Below, in pieces: positions 24,210 to 32,343 of a DNA stretch of 64,000 nt (position 1 is the first letter of the stretch; the number at the start of each line of letters is the position of its first letter). The notes under the pieces were generated by a model, which saw nothing but the letters and a program-made list of their open reading frames with translations, did no database searches and was not told where the DNA came from. The translations under genes and the position numbers were made by a program. The stretch comes from an uncultured bacterium (GTDB taxonomy: Bacteria > Bacillota > Clostridia > Lachnospirales > Lachnospiraceae), in contig CAJMSZ010000006.1 of NCBI GenBank assembly GCA_905216215.1, forward strand, positions 6,545-70,544. Direction: 5' to 3'.

Positions 24210-25658
24210 ATGTATGCAGATGAGAATGTAATCAAATTGAAACATGAAGTACTTTATGAAGTGGCAAAACTTGCGTTCGCAGGTGAACTGGAGGAAAAAA
24301 GGGATCATATTCCTATGAAGATGATTCCGGGACCTCTTCCGCAGTTCCGTTGCTGTATTTATAAGGAACGTGAGATTATTCGTCAGAGAATCCGCCTGGC
24401 AGAGGGCAAAGCTCCTGGAGAGCACGACGATGGAAATGTGATTCAGGTAATCAGTTCTGCGTGCGCAGACTGTCCTATTTCCACATATACGGTTACGGAA
24501 AATTGTCAGAACTGTCTGGGAAAAGCCTGTATAAGTGCCTGCAAATTTGGTGCTATTGAGCCGGGAAGGCTTCGTTCCCATATAGATGCGGCTAAGTGTA
24601 AGGAATGTGGAAGGTGTGCACAGGCCTGTCCATATAACGCGATTGCGTATTTGAAGCGTCCGTGCAAATTCAGTTGTCCGGTCAATGCCATTACTTATGA
24701 TGAATACGGAATTTCTGTGATTGACAAGGAGAAGTGCATTCGCTGCGGCAAGTGCATTCACAGTTGTCCGTTTGGAGCTATTGGTTCAAAAACATTTATT
24801 GTAGATGTCATCCGTGCTCTGCAATCTGGAAAGAGAGTGTATGCAATGGCAGCTCCGGCAACGGAAGGACAGTTTGGCCCCGATATCACGATGGCAAGCT
24901 GGAAAAAGGCTATGAAAGAAGTTGGCTTTACTGATTTTTATGATGTTGGGCTTGGCGGAGATATGACAGCTGCTTATGAGGCAGAGGAATGGGCAGAAGC
25001 ATACGAAAACGGAAAGAAGAAAGTAACTTCGTGCTGTCCTGCATTTGTAAACATGGTTCGTTTACATTACCCGGAACTGGGAGAGATGGTTTCAGAGACA
25101 GTATCACCTATGTGTGCGGTGTCCAGAATGATAAAAGCAAAAGACCCGGAAGCAATAACAGTATTTATTGGACCATGTATTGCGAAGAAGTCAGAAGTAG
25201 TGGATCAGAAGCTGGAGGGAAATGCCGATTATGTACTTGCATACAGTGAAATTCGTGCTATTATGAAAGCGAAGGGTGTACAAATGGAACCGTGTGAAAA
25301 TGAGGGGCAGATTGCTTCGGTTTATGGGAAACGCTTTGCAAATTCAGGCGGAGTCACCGGTGCTGTTCTTCAGAGTATGAAGGAATCCGGAAAAGAAAGC
25401 GGTGCAAAAGTCTGTCAGGCAAACGGTGCTGCGGAATGCAAGAAAGCCTTGCTCCTTATGAAAGCAGGAAGGCTGCCGGAAGATTTTGTGGAAGGAATGG
25501 CCTGTGAGGGTGGCTGTGTAGGCGGACCGAGTCAGTTTGCAGACCCCGTTTCAACGAAAAAGAGCCGGGAAGCACTGCTTGGGCAGGCAGACGACAGAGG
25601 AATACATGAGAATCTGTCTTCTTATGACATGGATGGATTTTCTATGTACAGAGAATAA
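24210..25658 (+). CDS. Monomeric [FeFe]-hydrogenase, 4Fe-4S ferredoxin-like N-terminus
   Basis: The 482-residue enzyme carries several Cys clusters in its first ~190 residues (CADCPIST, CQNCLGKACISAC, CKECGRCAQACP, CIRCGKCIHSCP), which is a chain of [4Fe-4S] sites. The H-cluster domain follows with the three binding motifs TSCCPAF (about 273-279), GPCIAKK (about 321) and ACEGGCVGGP (about 430). The motif variants match the group B type rather than the best-studied group A enzymes. It would couple ferredoxin oxidation with H2 evolution or sensing. The HydE/F/G maturases are not in this window. Confidence 0.88.
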   Translation: MYADENVIKLKHEVLYEVAKLAFAGELEEKRDHIPMKMIPGPLPQFRCCIYKEREIIRQRIRLAEGKAPGEHDDGNVIQVISSACADCPISTYTVTENCQNCLGKACISACKFGAIEPGRLRSHIDAAKCKECGRCAQACPYNAIAYLKRPCKFSCPVNAITYDEYGISVIDKEKCIRCGKCIHSCPFGAIGSKTFIVDVIRALQSGKRVYAMAAPATEGQFGPDITMASWKKAMKEVGFTDFYDVGLGGDMTAAYEAEEWAEAYENGKKKVTSCCPAFVNMVRLHYPELGEMVSETVSPMCAVSRMIKAKDPEAITVFIGPCIAKKSEVVDQKLEGNADYVLAYSEIRAIMKAKGVQMEPCENEGQIASVYGKRFANSGGVTGAVLQSMKESGKESGAKVCQANGAAECKKALLLMKAGRLPEDFVEGMACEGGCVGGPSQFADPVSTKKSREALLGQADDRGIHENLSSYDMDGFSMYRE

Positions 25659-25667
25659 AGAAGAAAA

Positions 25668-25709
25668 GTCTATTGTAAACCATAAAATAAAAATAGGTTT
25701 ACAATAGAC
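25668..25709. promoter_or_regulatory. BirA (biotin repressor) operator
   Basis: TTGTAAACC (25673-25681), a 14-base spacer, and GGTTTACAA (25696-25704) form the classic BirA dyad; the symmetry extends to 25668-25709. It overlaps the -35 box of the bioY promoter, so biotinyl-AMP-loaded BirA would block transcription of the bioY-birA unit. Confidence 0.9.
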
Positions 25710-25726
25710 CCCTTTTGTGGTATAGT
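25698..25726 (+). promoter_or_regulatory. bioY promoter
   Basis: TTTACA (25698-25703), a 17-base spacer, TATAGT (25721-25726). The -35 box lies inside the right arm of the BirA operator. An upstream role of the same dyad as hydrogenase terminator is possible but secondary. Confidence 0.8.
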
Positions 25727-25758
25727 TGCTTCAACATTATATATTTGGAGGTATAGAG

Positions 25759-26313
25759 ATGAAAGCAACGACAACAAGAGAAAATACAAGGGATATGGTG
25801 TATATTGCCATGTTCGCAGTCCTGATTGCGGTATGTTCCTGGATATCTGTTCCTGCTACCGTGCCATTTACTCTTCAGACTTTTGGGGTATTTGTAACAG
25901 TAGGTGTGCTGGGAGGAAAGAGGGGAAGCCTGTCCGTACTAGTGTACTTATTACTTGGAATGATTGGAGTTCCTGTGTTTGCAGGTTTTTCGGGCGGCAT
26001 AGGCTGTCTTCTGGGAAGTACAGGTGGATATATTATTGGCTTTTTGTTTTCCGCTTTGGTCATGTGGGGGATGGAGATAGCCTTTGGAAAGAGCAGATTT
26101 GTTCTGGTATTATCCATGATTCTGGGATTAATGGTATGTTACCTGTTTGGAACCATCTGGTTTATGACTGTTTACGCACGTACAACTGGAGCAATTGGTG
26201 TCATGACTGCCCTGGGATGGTGTGTATTCCCTTATATTATTCCAGACGGGATTAAAATCGTTCTGGCAATGATTCTTTGTAAGAAAGTGGCACAAATTAT
26301 TCATATGGATTGA
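25759..26313 (+). CDS. bioY: Biotin transporter substrate-binding component BioY
   Basis: This 184-residue, six-helix membrane protein has the BioY family pattern: an early VPFTLQTFGVFVTVGVLGGK and LSVLVYLLLGMIGVPVFAGF, then GGIGCLLGSTGGYIIGFL. It is the S component of an ECF transporter and needs a shared EcfAA'T module, which is not seen here. Start ATG 25759 follows GGAGG. It is directly followed by birA and preceded by a BirA site, so regulation by biotin is clear. Organisms with this arrangement often import rather than make biotin. Confidence 0.92.
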   Translation: MKATTTRENTRDMVYIAMFAVLIAVCSWISVPATVPFTLQTFGVFVTVGVLGGKRGSLSVLVYLLLGMIGVPVFAGFSGGIGCLLGSTGGYIIGFLFSALVMWGMEIAFGKSRFVLVLSMILGLMVCYLFGTIWFMTVYARTTGAIGVMTALGWCVFPYIIPDGIKIVLAMILCKKVAQIIHMD

Positions 26314-26363
26314 TGATTTGCAGTGATTTGTAGTTTAATGAATTGAGTAGAATTTGGTTGAAA

Positions 26364-27371
26364 ATGACAACAAAGGAAAACGTATTAGAATTATTTGAAA
26401 AGAATAAAGGCGTTTATTTTTCGGGAGAAGAGCTGGCTGGAAAGCTCCATGTATCGAGGGCATCGGTGTGGAAGGCAGTTGCCGGTTTGAGAAAAGAAGG
26501 ATATGCCATTGATGCGGTGACGAATAAAGGTTACTGTCTCTCGGAAAAAGGGGATATTCTTTCTGCCCAGGGAATTTTGAAATATCTGAGTGAAGAATAT
26601 CAGAAAATGAATATCCGAGTAGCGAAGGAAACAGAGTCTACCAATGTTGTGGTGAGAGAATATGCGGAACAGGGAATGGAAGAGGGCTTTTTATTTATCG
26701 CTGATGAGCAGACAAAAGGTCGTGGCCGTTATGGAAGAGCGTTTTTCTCACCTCAGGGGACCGGTGTTTATTTTAGTCTGCTGCTGCGCCCGAAGGGGGT
26801 ACTTGCCCGGCAGGGAACCGGGATTACGGCTATGGCAGCCGTTGCCATGTGTGAGGCAGTGAAAGAGGTGTCCGGCAGGGCAACCGGAATTAAGTGGGTA
26901 AATGACATTTATGTAGATGGCAGGAAAGTCTGTGGGATTCTGACGGAAGCTTCCATGGGGCTGGAAAGCGGAACTCTGGATTATGTAATATTGGGTGTCG
27001 GGGTAAATGTATATTCACCAGAGAACGGATTCCCGGAAAGTCTGGCTGATAAGGCAGGAACTGTATTTGATGAGGTCCATGACGATATGAAGAATCGTCT
27101 GATTGCATTGTTTTTGGAAAAGTTTTGGGCATATTATCTAAAACAAGGTGATAAAAATTATATTAAAAGATATAGAGAATATAGCCTGGTGACCGGAAAA
27201 CAGATTCAAGTGTTGGCGGAAAATGGAAATCGGGAAGCTTATGTGCTTGGAATTGACGATGACTGCAGATTGCTGGTAGAATATCAGGATGGAGAAAGAG
27301 ACGTCCTTTCCTGCGGTGAAATTAGTATTGCGTTTACAAAAAATGCTAATCTTGTCAGTAAACCAGATTAG
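26364..27371 (+). CDS. birA: Bifunctional biotin ligase/biotin operon repressor BirA
   Basis: Residues about 1-60 form a winged helix (GEELAGKLHVSRASVWKAVAG); the ligase domain carries ETESTNVVVREYA and the biotin-binding GRGRYGRAFFSPQ (about residue 116). A small C-terminal SH3-like domain (about 275-335) follows, which includes LLVEYQDGE. It attaches biotin to carboxylases and represses the upstream bioY promoter. Start 26364 is preferred to the in-frame TTG 26343; its ribosome site is weak, so coupling to bioY transcription is likely. Confidence 0.92.
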   Translation: MTTKENVLELFEKNKGVYFSGEELAGKLHVSRASVWKAVAGLRKEGYAIDAVTNKGYCLSEKGDILSAQGILKYLSEEYQKMNIRVAKETESTNVVVREYAEQGMEEGFLFIADEQTKGRGRYGRAFFSPQGTGVYFSLLLRPKGVLARQGTGITAMAAVAMCEAVKEVSGRATGIKWVNDIYVDGRKVCGILTEASMGLESGTLDYVILGVGVNVYSPENGFPESLADKAGTVFDEVHDDMKNRLIALFLEKFWAYYLKQGDKNYIKRYREYSLVTGKQIQVLAENGNREAYVLGIDDDCRLLVEYQDGERDVLSCGEISIAFTKNANLVSKPD

Positions 27372-27619
27372 CAGTCTTCTCCATCTATGAGAAATTCATA
27401 TGTCACATGAAATACCTGTGCAAATGCTTTGATTTCCAGGTCTGTGACATAGCGTTTATTTGTTTCAATTCTTGTTATGACATTCTTGTCAATGTCATAA
27501 CCTTCAAGTTGAAGCTTGTAAGCAAGTTCTCTTTGGGAGAGCCCATGTTCTTTACGAAGTGCAATCAGACGTTGGCTTATTAAATTTTTTTCACCGTTTT
27601 CTGTTCGTGGTCGTGACAT
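27368..27619 (-). CDS. XRE-family transcriptional regulator (83 aa)
   Basis: A small HTH_3 protein: ISQRLIALRKEHGLSQREL (helix 1-2) and DIDKNVITRIETNKRYVTD (recognition and loop), followed by KAFAQVFHVTYEFLIDG. Its reading frame runs opposite to birA and the stop codons overlap by 4 bases, so convergent transcription may interfere. Targets unknown; XRE proteins of this size often control an adjacent gene, but the nearest upstream gene is a hypothetical. Confidence 0.85.
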   Translation of the reverse strand: MSRPRTENGEKNLISQRLIALRKEHGLSQRELAYKLQLEGYDIDKNVITRIETNKRYVTDLEIKAFAQVFHVTYEFLIDGEDC

Positions 27620-27767
27620 GGCAAGTTTCCTTTCTTAAAATATAGTGTCATTTTGGGTTAAAATATTGAGTTTGTATCATTTTTTGCACTTTTTTATTGA
27701 TTTTACATGGATTCAACTAGACAATCGGTTGTAAAAGTGAGACAATATTGGCAAAAGGAGAGGCATA

Positions 27768-28097
27768 ATGAGACGAGAGGATATGGAAAGACTGGCATTT
27801 TTATATTTATGTGACGAAGAAGACCAAAATATACTACTGGGAAAGTCAAAAATGAAACTGGAGAAATTTTTAAAATTCGAGCATTGGACGCGAAAGCTGG
27901 AATTTTGGGAGTATAACAAAAGCTTGTGGGACAGATACAGCAGGGAACTACAATCAGATTTGGAAAAACTGGGTATTTCAGAGATGGAGCGTGCAGAGGA
28001 GCAGAAAGCTGTGGAACGGGTGGAGTTTGAGAAGCTGGAAGTGTGGGAAGCAGAATTGGTCTGCAACTTGAAAAAGCAAAATATAGAATTGGTATAA
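27768..28097 (+). CDS. Hypothetical helical protein (109 aa)
   Basis: A strongly charged helical protein with a Leu/Trp-rich start (MERLAFLYLCDEEDQN) and coiled-coil-prone C-terminus. GGAGAGG precedes the start. It is divergently placed from the XRE gene and closed by its own terminator. I do not recognise a family. Confidence 0.5.
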   Translation: MRREDMERLAFLYLCDEEDQNILLGKSKMKLEKFLKFEHWTRKLEFWEYNKSLWDRYSRELQSDLEKLGISEMERAEEQKAVERVEFEKLEVWEAELVCNLKKQNIELV

Positions 28098-28100
28098 AAG

Positions 28101-28139
28101 CACCATCTGAACTGTTAAGGCAGGGCAGATGGTGTTTTT
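28101..28139 (+). terminator. Terminator after the hypothetical gene
   Basis: CACCATCTG (28101-28109) pairs with CAGATGGTG (28126-28134), followed by TTTTT. Confidence 0.8.
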
Positions 28140-28211
28140 CTGTTATTTCTGTGGACATGGATATGAAAATCCCGTATACTTAATCTATTGTGTTTGATGA
28201 GGAGAATGAAT

Positions 28212-29579
28212 ATGGAACATACAGAAGGAAATTTAACGGTGGGTCCGATAGCGCATGTACTTGCAACGTTATCGCTTCCGATTATTACGGCTGCGTTTTT
28301 GTCAACAGCCTATAATATTACAGATATGGCATGGATAGGGAAGCTGGGCGGAAATGCTCTGGCGGGAGTTGGCGTTGGAGGTATGTATTCCTGGCTTTCC
28401 CAAGGACTTTCTACACTTGCACGAATGGGAGGACAGGTGCTGGTGGCACAGGAGCTGGGGAAAGGACGGAAAGAGTATGCCAGTGCATACGCAGTAGCAT
28501 CCATTCAGCTTACGGTGTTGTTTGGTGTCATATTTGGTGCATTTTGCCTGATTTTTACAGACCCGCTGATTGGTTTCTTCGGACTGAAGAATGCAGAGGC
28601 ACTTCGTGATGCAAAGATTTATATGCAGATTACCTGTGGACTGATTTTGTTTTCTTATCTCGGACAGACGCTTACGGGTTTATATACAGCGCAGGGAGAT
28701 TCCAAAAGTCCGTTAAAAGCTAATTTTATCGGACTTGTGGCAAATATGATATTGGATCCCCTTTTGATTCTGGGAATCGGACCGGTTCCAAAACTTGGAG
28801 CCGCAGGGGCTGCGATTGCAACCGTAGCGGCGCAGATTATAGTAGTTGTGGTGCTGATGATAAAAGGAGATAGTGAAGCTGTCGAGCGACGGGTACTTGG
28901 ACACAGACGAGCATGGGAGAGACAGGAATCACGTTATATAAGAGGTGTACTTAAAATGGGAGCACCAAGTGCGCTTCAGGGTACGATTTATCCAATGATT
29001 TCTATGGTAATCTCCAGAATGGCAGGCAACTTTGGGGATGCTGCGTTTGCAGTTCTGCGCGTCGGTGGGCAGATTGAATCGCTGACCTGGAATATTGCAA
29101 ATGGATTTGCTTCGGCCATGAATGCCTTTGCTGCACAGAATTATGGCGCAGGAAAGATGAAACGTGTCAAGGAAGGATACCGGATTTCACTGATTATTGT
29201 AGCGGTGTGGGCAGGATTCATATCCTTATTATTTATATTTGTTCCAAAGCCTATTTCCAGTGTGTTCTTCCATACAGATGAGGAAATCAGATTATCAGCG
29301 CAATACCTGACTGTTATTGGTGTGGGAGAAATATTTATGTGTGTGGAACTGATGTCCGAAGGAGCAATTTCCGGACTTGGTAATACAAAGATATGTAGTG
29401 CTATCAGTATTGTTTTTACTGCTATCCGAATTCCGTTAGCTATGGTTTTATCGAGAACTTCTCTTGGCGTAGATGGTTTATGGTGGGCACTTACCATATC
29501 AAGTATTATCAAGGGAATCCTGTTTGTTCTTACATTTTATAAAGAATGTCGAAAAAAAGAGAATGGTTTGTTGCTCTAA
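28212..29579 (+). CDS. MATE-family multidrug/cation efflux protein
   Basis: The 455-residue protein with 12 predicted membrane helices shows the MATE signature PIITAAFLSTAYNITDMAWI near the N-terminus. Inverted-repeat organisation is seen in the similar FIGLVANMILDPLLILGIG segment. It should export cationic drugs or metabolites in exchange for Na+ or H+. Start ATG 28212 has AGGAG at a good distance; ATG 28206 is too close. An 8-bp hairpin overlaps its stop. Confidence 0.88.
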   Translation: MEHTEGNLTVGPIAHVLATLSLPIITAAFLSTAYNITDMAWIGKLGGNALAGVGVGGMYSWLSQGLSTLARMGGQVLVAQELGKGRKEYASAYAVASIQLTVLFGVIFGAFCLIFTDPLIGFFGLKNAEALRDAKIYMQITCGLILFSYLGQTLTGLYTAQGDSKSPLKANFIGLVANMILDPLLILGIGPVPKLGAAGAAIATVAAQIIVVVVLMIKGDSEAVERRVLGHRRAWERQESRYIRGVLKMGAPSALQGTIYPMISMVISRMAGNFGDAAFAVLRVGGQIESLTWNIANGFASAMNAFAAQNYGAGKMKRVKEGYRISLIIVAVWAGFISLLFIFVPKPISSVFFHTDEEIRLSAQYLTVIGVGEIFMCVELMSEGAISGLGNTKICSAISIVFTAIRIPLAMVLSRTSLGVDGLWWALTISSIIKGILFVLTFYKECRKKENGLLL

Positions 29580-29587
29580 CAACAAAC
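29566..29587. other. 8-bp inverted repeat over the MATE stop codon
   Basis: GTTTGTTG (29566-29573) and CAACAAAC (29580-29587) form a perfect stem-loop. No T-run follows, so it may be an operator for the modA promoter or an mRNA-stabilising stem rather than a terminator. Confidence 0.45.
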
Positions 29588-29651
29588 GACCGTATGCTTT
29601 TGTGATACAATACGAACATGAAATCCTATGTATTTTTGAGGAGGATGAACC

Positions 29652-30521
29652 ATGAAAAAAAGACTTGTATCATGTATGCTTGTACTTGCTATGGCAGTAA
29701 GTATGTTTGCAGGCTGTGGAAAGAAAGATGACACTAAAGCGAAAGACGACACAAAACAGGAAGAAAGCAAGGAAGATGAAGAGCCGGTAGAACTGATTGT
29801 ATTTGCGGCAGCATCTATGACAGAGACGCTTACACAGCTCGGAGATGATTACATGAAAGAACACAAGAATGTGACAATTCAGTATAACTTCGATTCTTCA
29901 GGAACTCTGAAAAAGCAGATTCAGGAAGGAGCTGACTGTGATATCTTTATTTCGGCAGGACAGAAACAGATGAATCAGCTGGATAAAGATGCAAGCGCAG
30001 ATGTTAATACAGAAGGTCTTGATTTTGTATTGGAAGGAACAAGATTTGATATCCTTGAAAACAAGGTAGCACTCGCTGTTCCGGAAGGGAACCCGGCAGG
30101 AATCAATTCTTATGATGACTTAACAGCGAAATTAGCTGACGGAAGCATCAAGATGGCTATGGGTAACTCTGACGTACCAGTTGGACAGTATACACAGAAG
30201 ATTCTTGCATACTTCGGACTTAACGAAGATGAGCTTGCAGCAGCAGGAGCGATTACATATGGTTCAAATGTAAAAGAAGTAACAACTCAGGTATCAGAAG
30301 CTGCTGTAGACTGTGGTATCATTTATGCTACAGACGCGTACTCAGCTAACCTGAAAGTAGTGGATACAGCAACAAAAGATATGTGTGGACAGGTTATCTA
30401 CCCTGCAGCAGTTATGAAAACTACAAAGAACGAAGAAGCTGCGAAAGCATTCCTTAAATATCTTACAGAAGATACTGCAAATAAAGTATTTGAAGGTGTT
30501 GGATTTACTCCGATTGTATAG
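29652..30521 (+). CDS. modA: Molybdate ABC transporter substrate-binding lipoprotein ModA
   Basis: A signal peptide with lipobox MFAGC (about residues 18-22) and a Lys/Asp/Glu-rich tether are followed by a ModA fold. Family features: LIVFAAASMTETLTQLGDDY, the FDSSGTLKKQIQEGADCDIF ligand loop, ISAGQKQMNQL, and near the end AVMKTTKNEEAAKAFLKYL. It binds molybdate (or tungstate) at the outer membrane face and delivers it to ModB. It is the first gene of the Mo/Moco operon, behind GAGGAGG. Confidence 0.93.
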   Translation: MKKRLVSCMLVLAMAVSMFAGCGKKDDTKAKDDTKQEESKEDEEPVELIVFAAASMTETLTQLGDDYMKEHKNVTIQYNFDSSGTLKKQIQEGADCDIFISAGQKQMNQLDKDASADVNTEGLDFVLEGTRFDILENKVALAVPEGNPAGINSYDDLTAKLADGSIKMAMGNSDVPVGQYTQKILAYFGLNEDELAAAGAITYGSNVKEVTTQVSEAAVDCGIIYATDAYSANLKVVDTATKDMCGQVIYPAAVMKTTKNEEAAKAFLKYLTEDTANKVFEGVGFTPIV

Positions 30522-30535
30522 GAAACGAAGGAGAG

Positions 30536-30562
30536 GAGTCTGCGAGAGCAGGCTCTTTTTTC
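30536..30562 (+). terminator. Intra-operon terminator between modA and modB
   Basis: GAGTCTGC pairs with GCAGGCTC (one G-U) around a GAGA loop, then a T7 run. It probably gives partial termination, so that modA mRNA exceeds modBC mRNA. Confidence 0.8.
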
Positions 30563-30608
30563 CGTATATGGTAAAATAAAGGAAAATTCTAGAAGAGAGG
30601 TAAAGTTT

Positions 30609-31295
30609 ATGGATTGGTTTCCATTGATAAACTCACTGCGAATTGCTGCGATTAGTACCGTCATTATATTTTTTATTGGTATTTTCTTTGCTTATTACAT
30701 TGCAAAGACTCCTCGTGTAATAAAAGGTATATTAGATGTTATTTTAACACTTCCATTGGTACTGCCCCCTACGGTTGTTGGTTATTTGCTGCTTAGAGTA
30801 TTAGGACCGAAGAGGATTATTGGTGCCTGGGTATTGGAACATTTTGACATGAAGATAACCATGACATGGTGGTCTGCCATTTTTGCAACTGCAGTTGTAA
30901 TTTTCCCACTGATGTATCGTACAGCCAGAGGGGCTTTCGAGTCATTTGATGAGACACTTGCATATTCTGCTCAGACTCTTGGACTTTCCAATACTTATAT
31001 TTTTTGGAGAATCCGTATGCCATACTGCAAACAGGGAATTATGGCAGGAACGGTTCTTGCTTTTGCAAGAGCCTTGGGAGAATATGGTGCAACCAGTATG
31101 ATTGCAGGTTATACACCAGGTAAGACAGCTACGATTTCGACCACGGTATATCAATTGTGGAGAACCAATGATGATGCTATGGCATTTAAGTGGGTTATGG
31201 TAAATATGCTGATTTCGTTTGTAGTATTGTTGGCCGTTAATATGCTTGAGAAGAAAAGCTCAGACAAACCAGCACGTAGAAAAGGAGAAATCTAA
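30609..31295 (+). CDS. modB: Molybdate ABC transporter permease ModB
   Basis: A 228-residue permease with five to six membrane helices and the ABC-transporter EAA-like loop (SAQTLGLSNTYIFWRIRMP), which contacts ModC. Other family marks include LPLVLPPTVVGYLLLRVLG and ARALGEYGATSMIAGYTPGK. It carries molybdate across the cell membrane. The start follows AGAGAGGTAAAG. Confidence 0.93.
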   Translation: MDWFPLINSLRIAAISTVIIFFIGIFFAYYIAKTPRVIKGILDVILTLPLVLPPTVVGYLLLRVLGPKRIIGAWVLEHFDMKITMTWWSAIFATAVVIFPLMYRTARGAFESFDETLAYSAQTLGLSNTYIFWRIRMPYCKQGIMAGTVLAFARALGEYGATSMIAGYTPGKTATISTTVYQLWRTNDDAMAFKWVMVNMLISFVVLLAVNMLEKKSSDKPARRKGEI

Positions 31296-31296
31296 T

Positions 31297-32340
31297 ATGT
31301 CAATATATGTAGATATTGAGAAAAAGAAAGGCTCCTTTTTCCTGAAGACCAAATTTGAAGTGGGAAACGAGACACTTGCACTTTTGGGAGCATCTGGATG
31401 CGGGAAAAGTATGACACTAAAATGTATTGCCGGAATGGAAAAGCCGGATAAAGGGAAAATTATTGTAGATGGAGTTACCCTTTTCGATTCAGAGAAAAAA
31501 ATTAATCTGACTCCACAGGAAAGACAGACAGGTTTATTGTTCCAGAACTATGCATTGTTTCCGAATATGACCGTTGTAGAAAATATCGCAGCCGGTGCAA
31601 AGCGTGAGAAGGATAGTAAGAAACGAAAAGAAATGACGGCAGCCATGATAGAAAGCTTTGGACTGTCTAAACTTAGACATCATTATCCGTACCAGCTTTC
31701 CGGGGGACAGCAGCAGAGAGTTGCGCTTGCACGTATTCTGGTGTCAAATCCGAGAATCCTGCTTCTGGATGAACCTTTTTCTGCTTTGGACAGCCATCTG
31801 CGTTTCCAGATGGAAAGAGAAGTAAGAGAAGTCATTCGTGAATTTAATAAGTCAGTTCTTCTGGTTTCCCATGACCGTGATGAAGTGTTCCGCATGTCAG
31901 ACCGTATTGCCGTTATGCATGACGGAAGAATTGAGGCATTTGGAACGCGCGCAGAAGTATTTGAAAACCCACAAACCTGTGCAGGTGCAAGACTGACAGG
32001 ATGCAAGAATGTATCTGCGGCAAAGGTAATTGATGAACACCATGTAGAGGCCACGGACTGGGGTATTACAGTAGAAGTAGACCATGTTGTAGAAGGCATG
32101 ACGGCAGTAGGAATCCGTATGCATGGCATTTGTAGCGGAAACGGAAAAAATATGGTAGAATGTCAGGTAGTAGAAGAGGTTGAAAATCCATTTTCTTACA
32201 CGATTATGTTGAAACCATGTGGGAAACAGACAGAAAACCCGATAGGCTGGGAAATGAATAAGGATGTGTGGGAAAAGCTTCGTGCGGATAAGCAGATGAT
32301 TTCTCTTCCTGTGGAATCAATTTTGTGCCTGAAGGAGTGA
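31297..32340 (+). CDS. modC: Molybdate ABC transporter ATP-binding protein ModC
   Basis: At 347 residues: Walker A GASGCGKS (about 32-39), Q-loop LLFQNYALFP, signature LSGGQQQR (about 132), Walker B ILLLDEPFSALD, and the switch His in VSHDRDE. The C-terminal ~100 residues contain a molybdate-binding MOP-like (TOBE) domain (ARLTGCKNVSAAKVIDE ...). Start ATG 31297 after AAAGGAG; the last modB codons are adjacent. It powers ModB. Confidence 0.93.
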   Translation: MSIYVDIEKKKGSFFLKTKFEVGNETLALLGASGCGKSMTLKCIAGMEKPDKGKIIVDGVTLFDSEKKINLTPQERQTGLLFQNYALFPNMTVVENIAAGAKREKDSKKRKEMTAAMIESFGLSKLRHHYPYQLSGGQQQRVALARILVSNPRILLLDEPFSALDSHLRFQMEREVREVIREFNKSVLLVSHDRDEVFRMSDRIAVMHDGRIEAFGTRAEVFENPQTCAGARLTGCKNVSAAKVIDEHHVEATDWGITVEVDHVVEGMTAVGIRMHGICSGNGKNMVECQVVEEVENPFSYTIMLKPCGKQTENPIGWEMNKDVWEKLRADKQMISLPVESILCLKE

Positions 32341-32343
32341 TAA

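Noticed and set aside
24045..24761. A 238-codon minus-strand frame over the hydrogenase start.
   Set aside because: It overlaps the hydrogenase promoter and N-terminal Cys clusters; composition is that of a shadow frame.
29580..29651. Molybdenum-cofactor riboswitch before modA.
   Set aside because: The gap is only 72 bases, too short, and shows no matching secondary structure.
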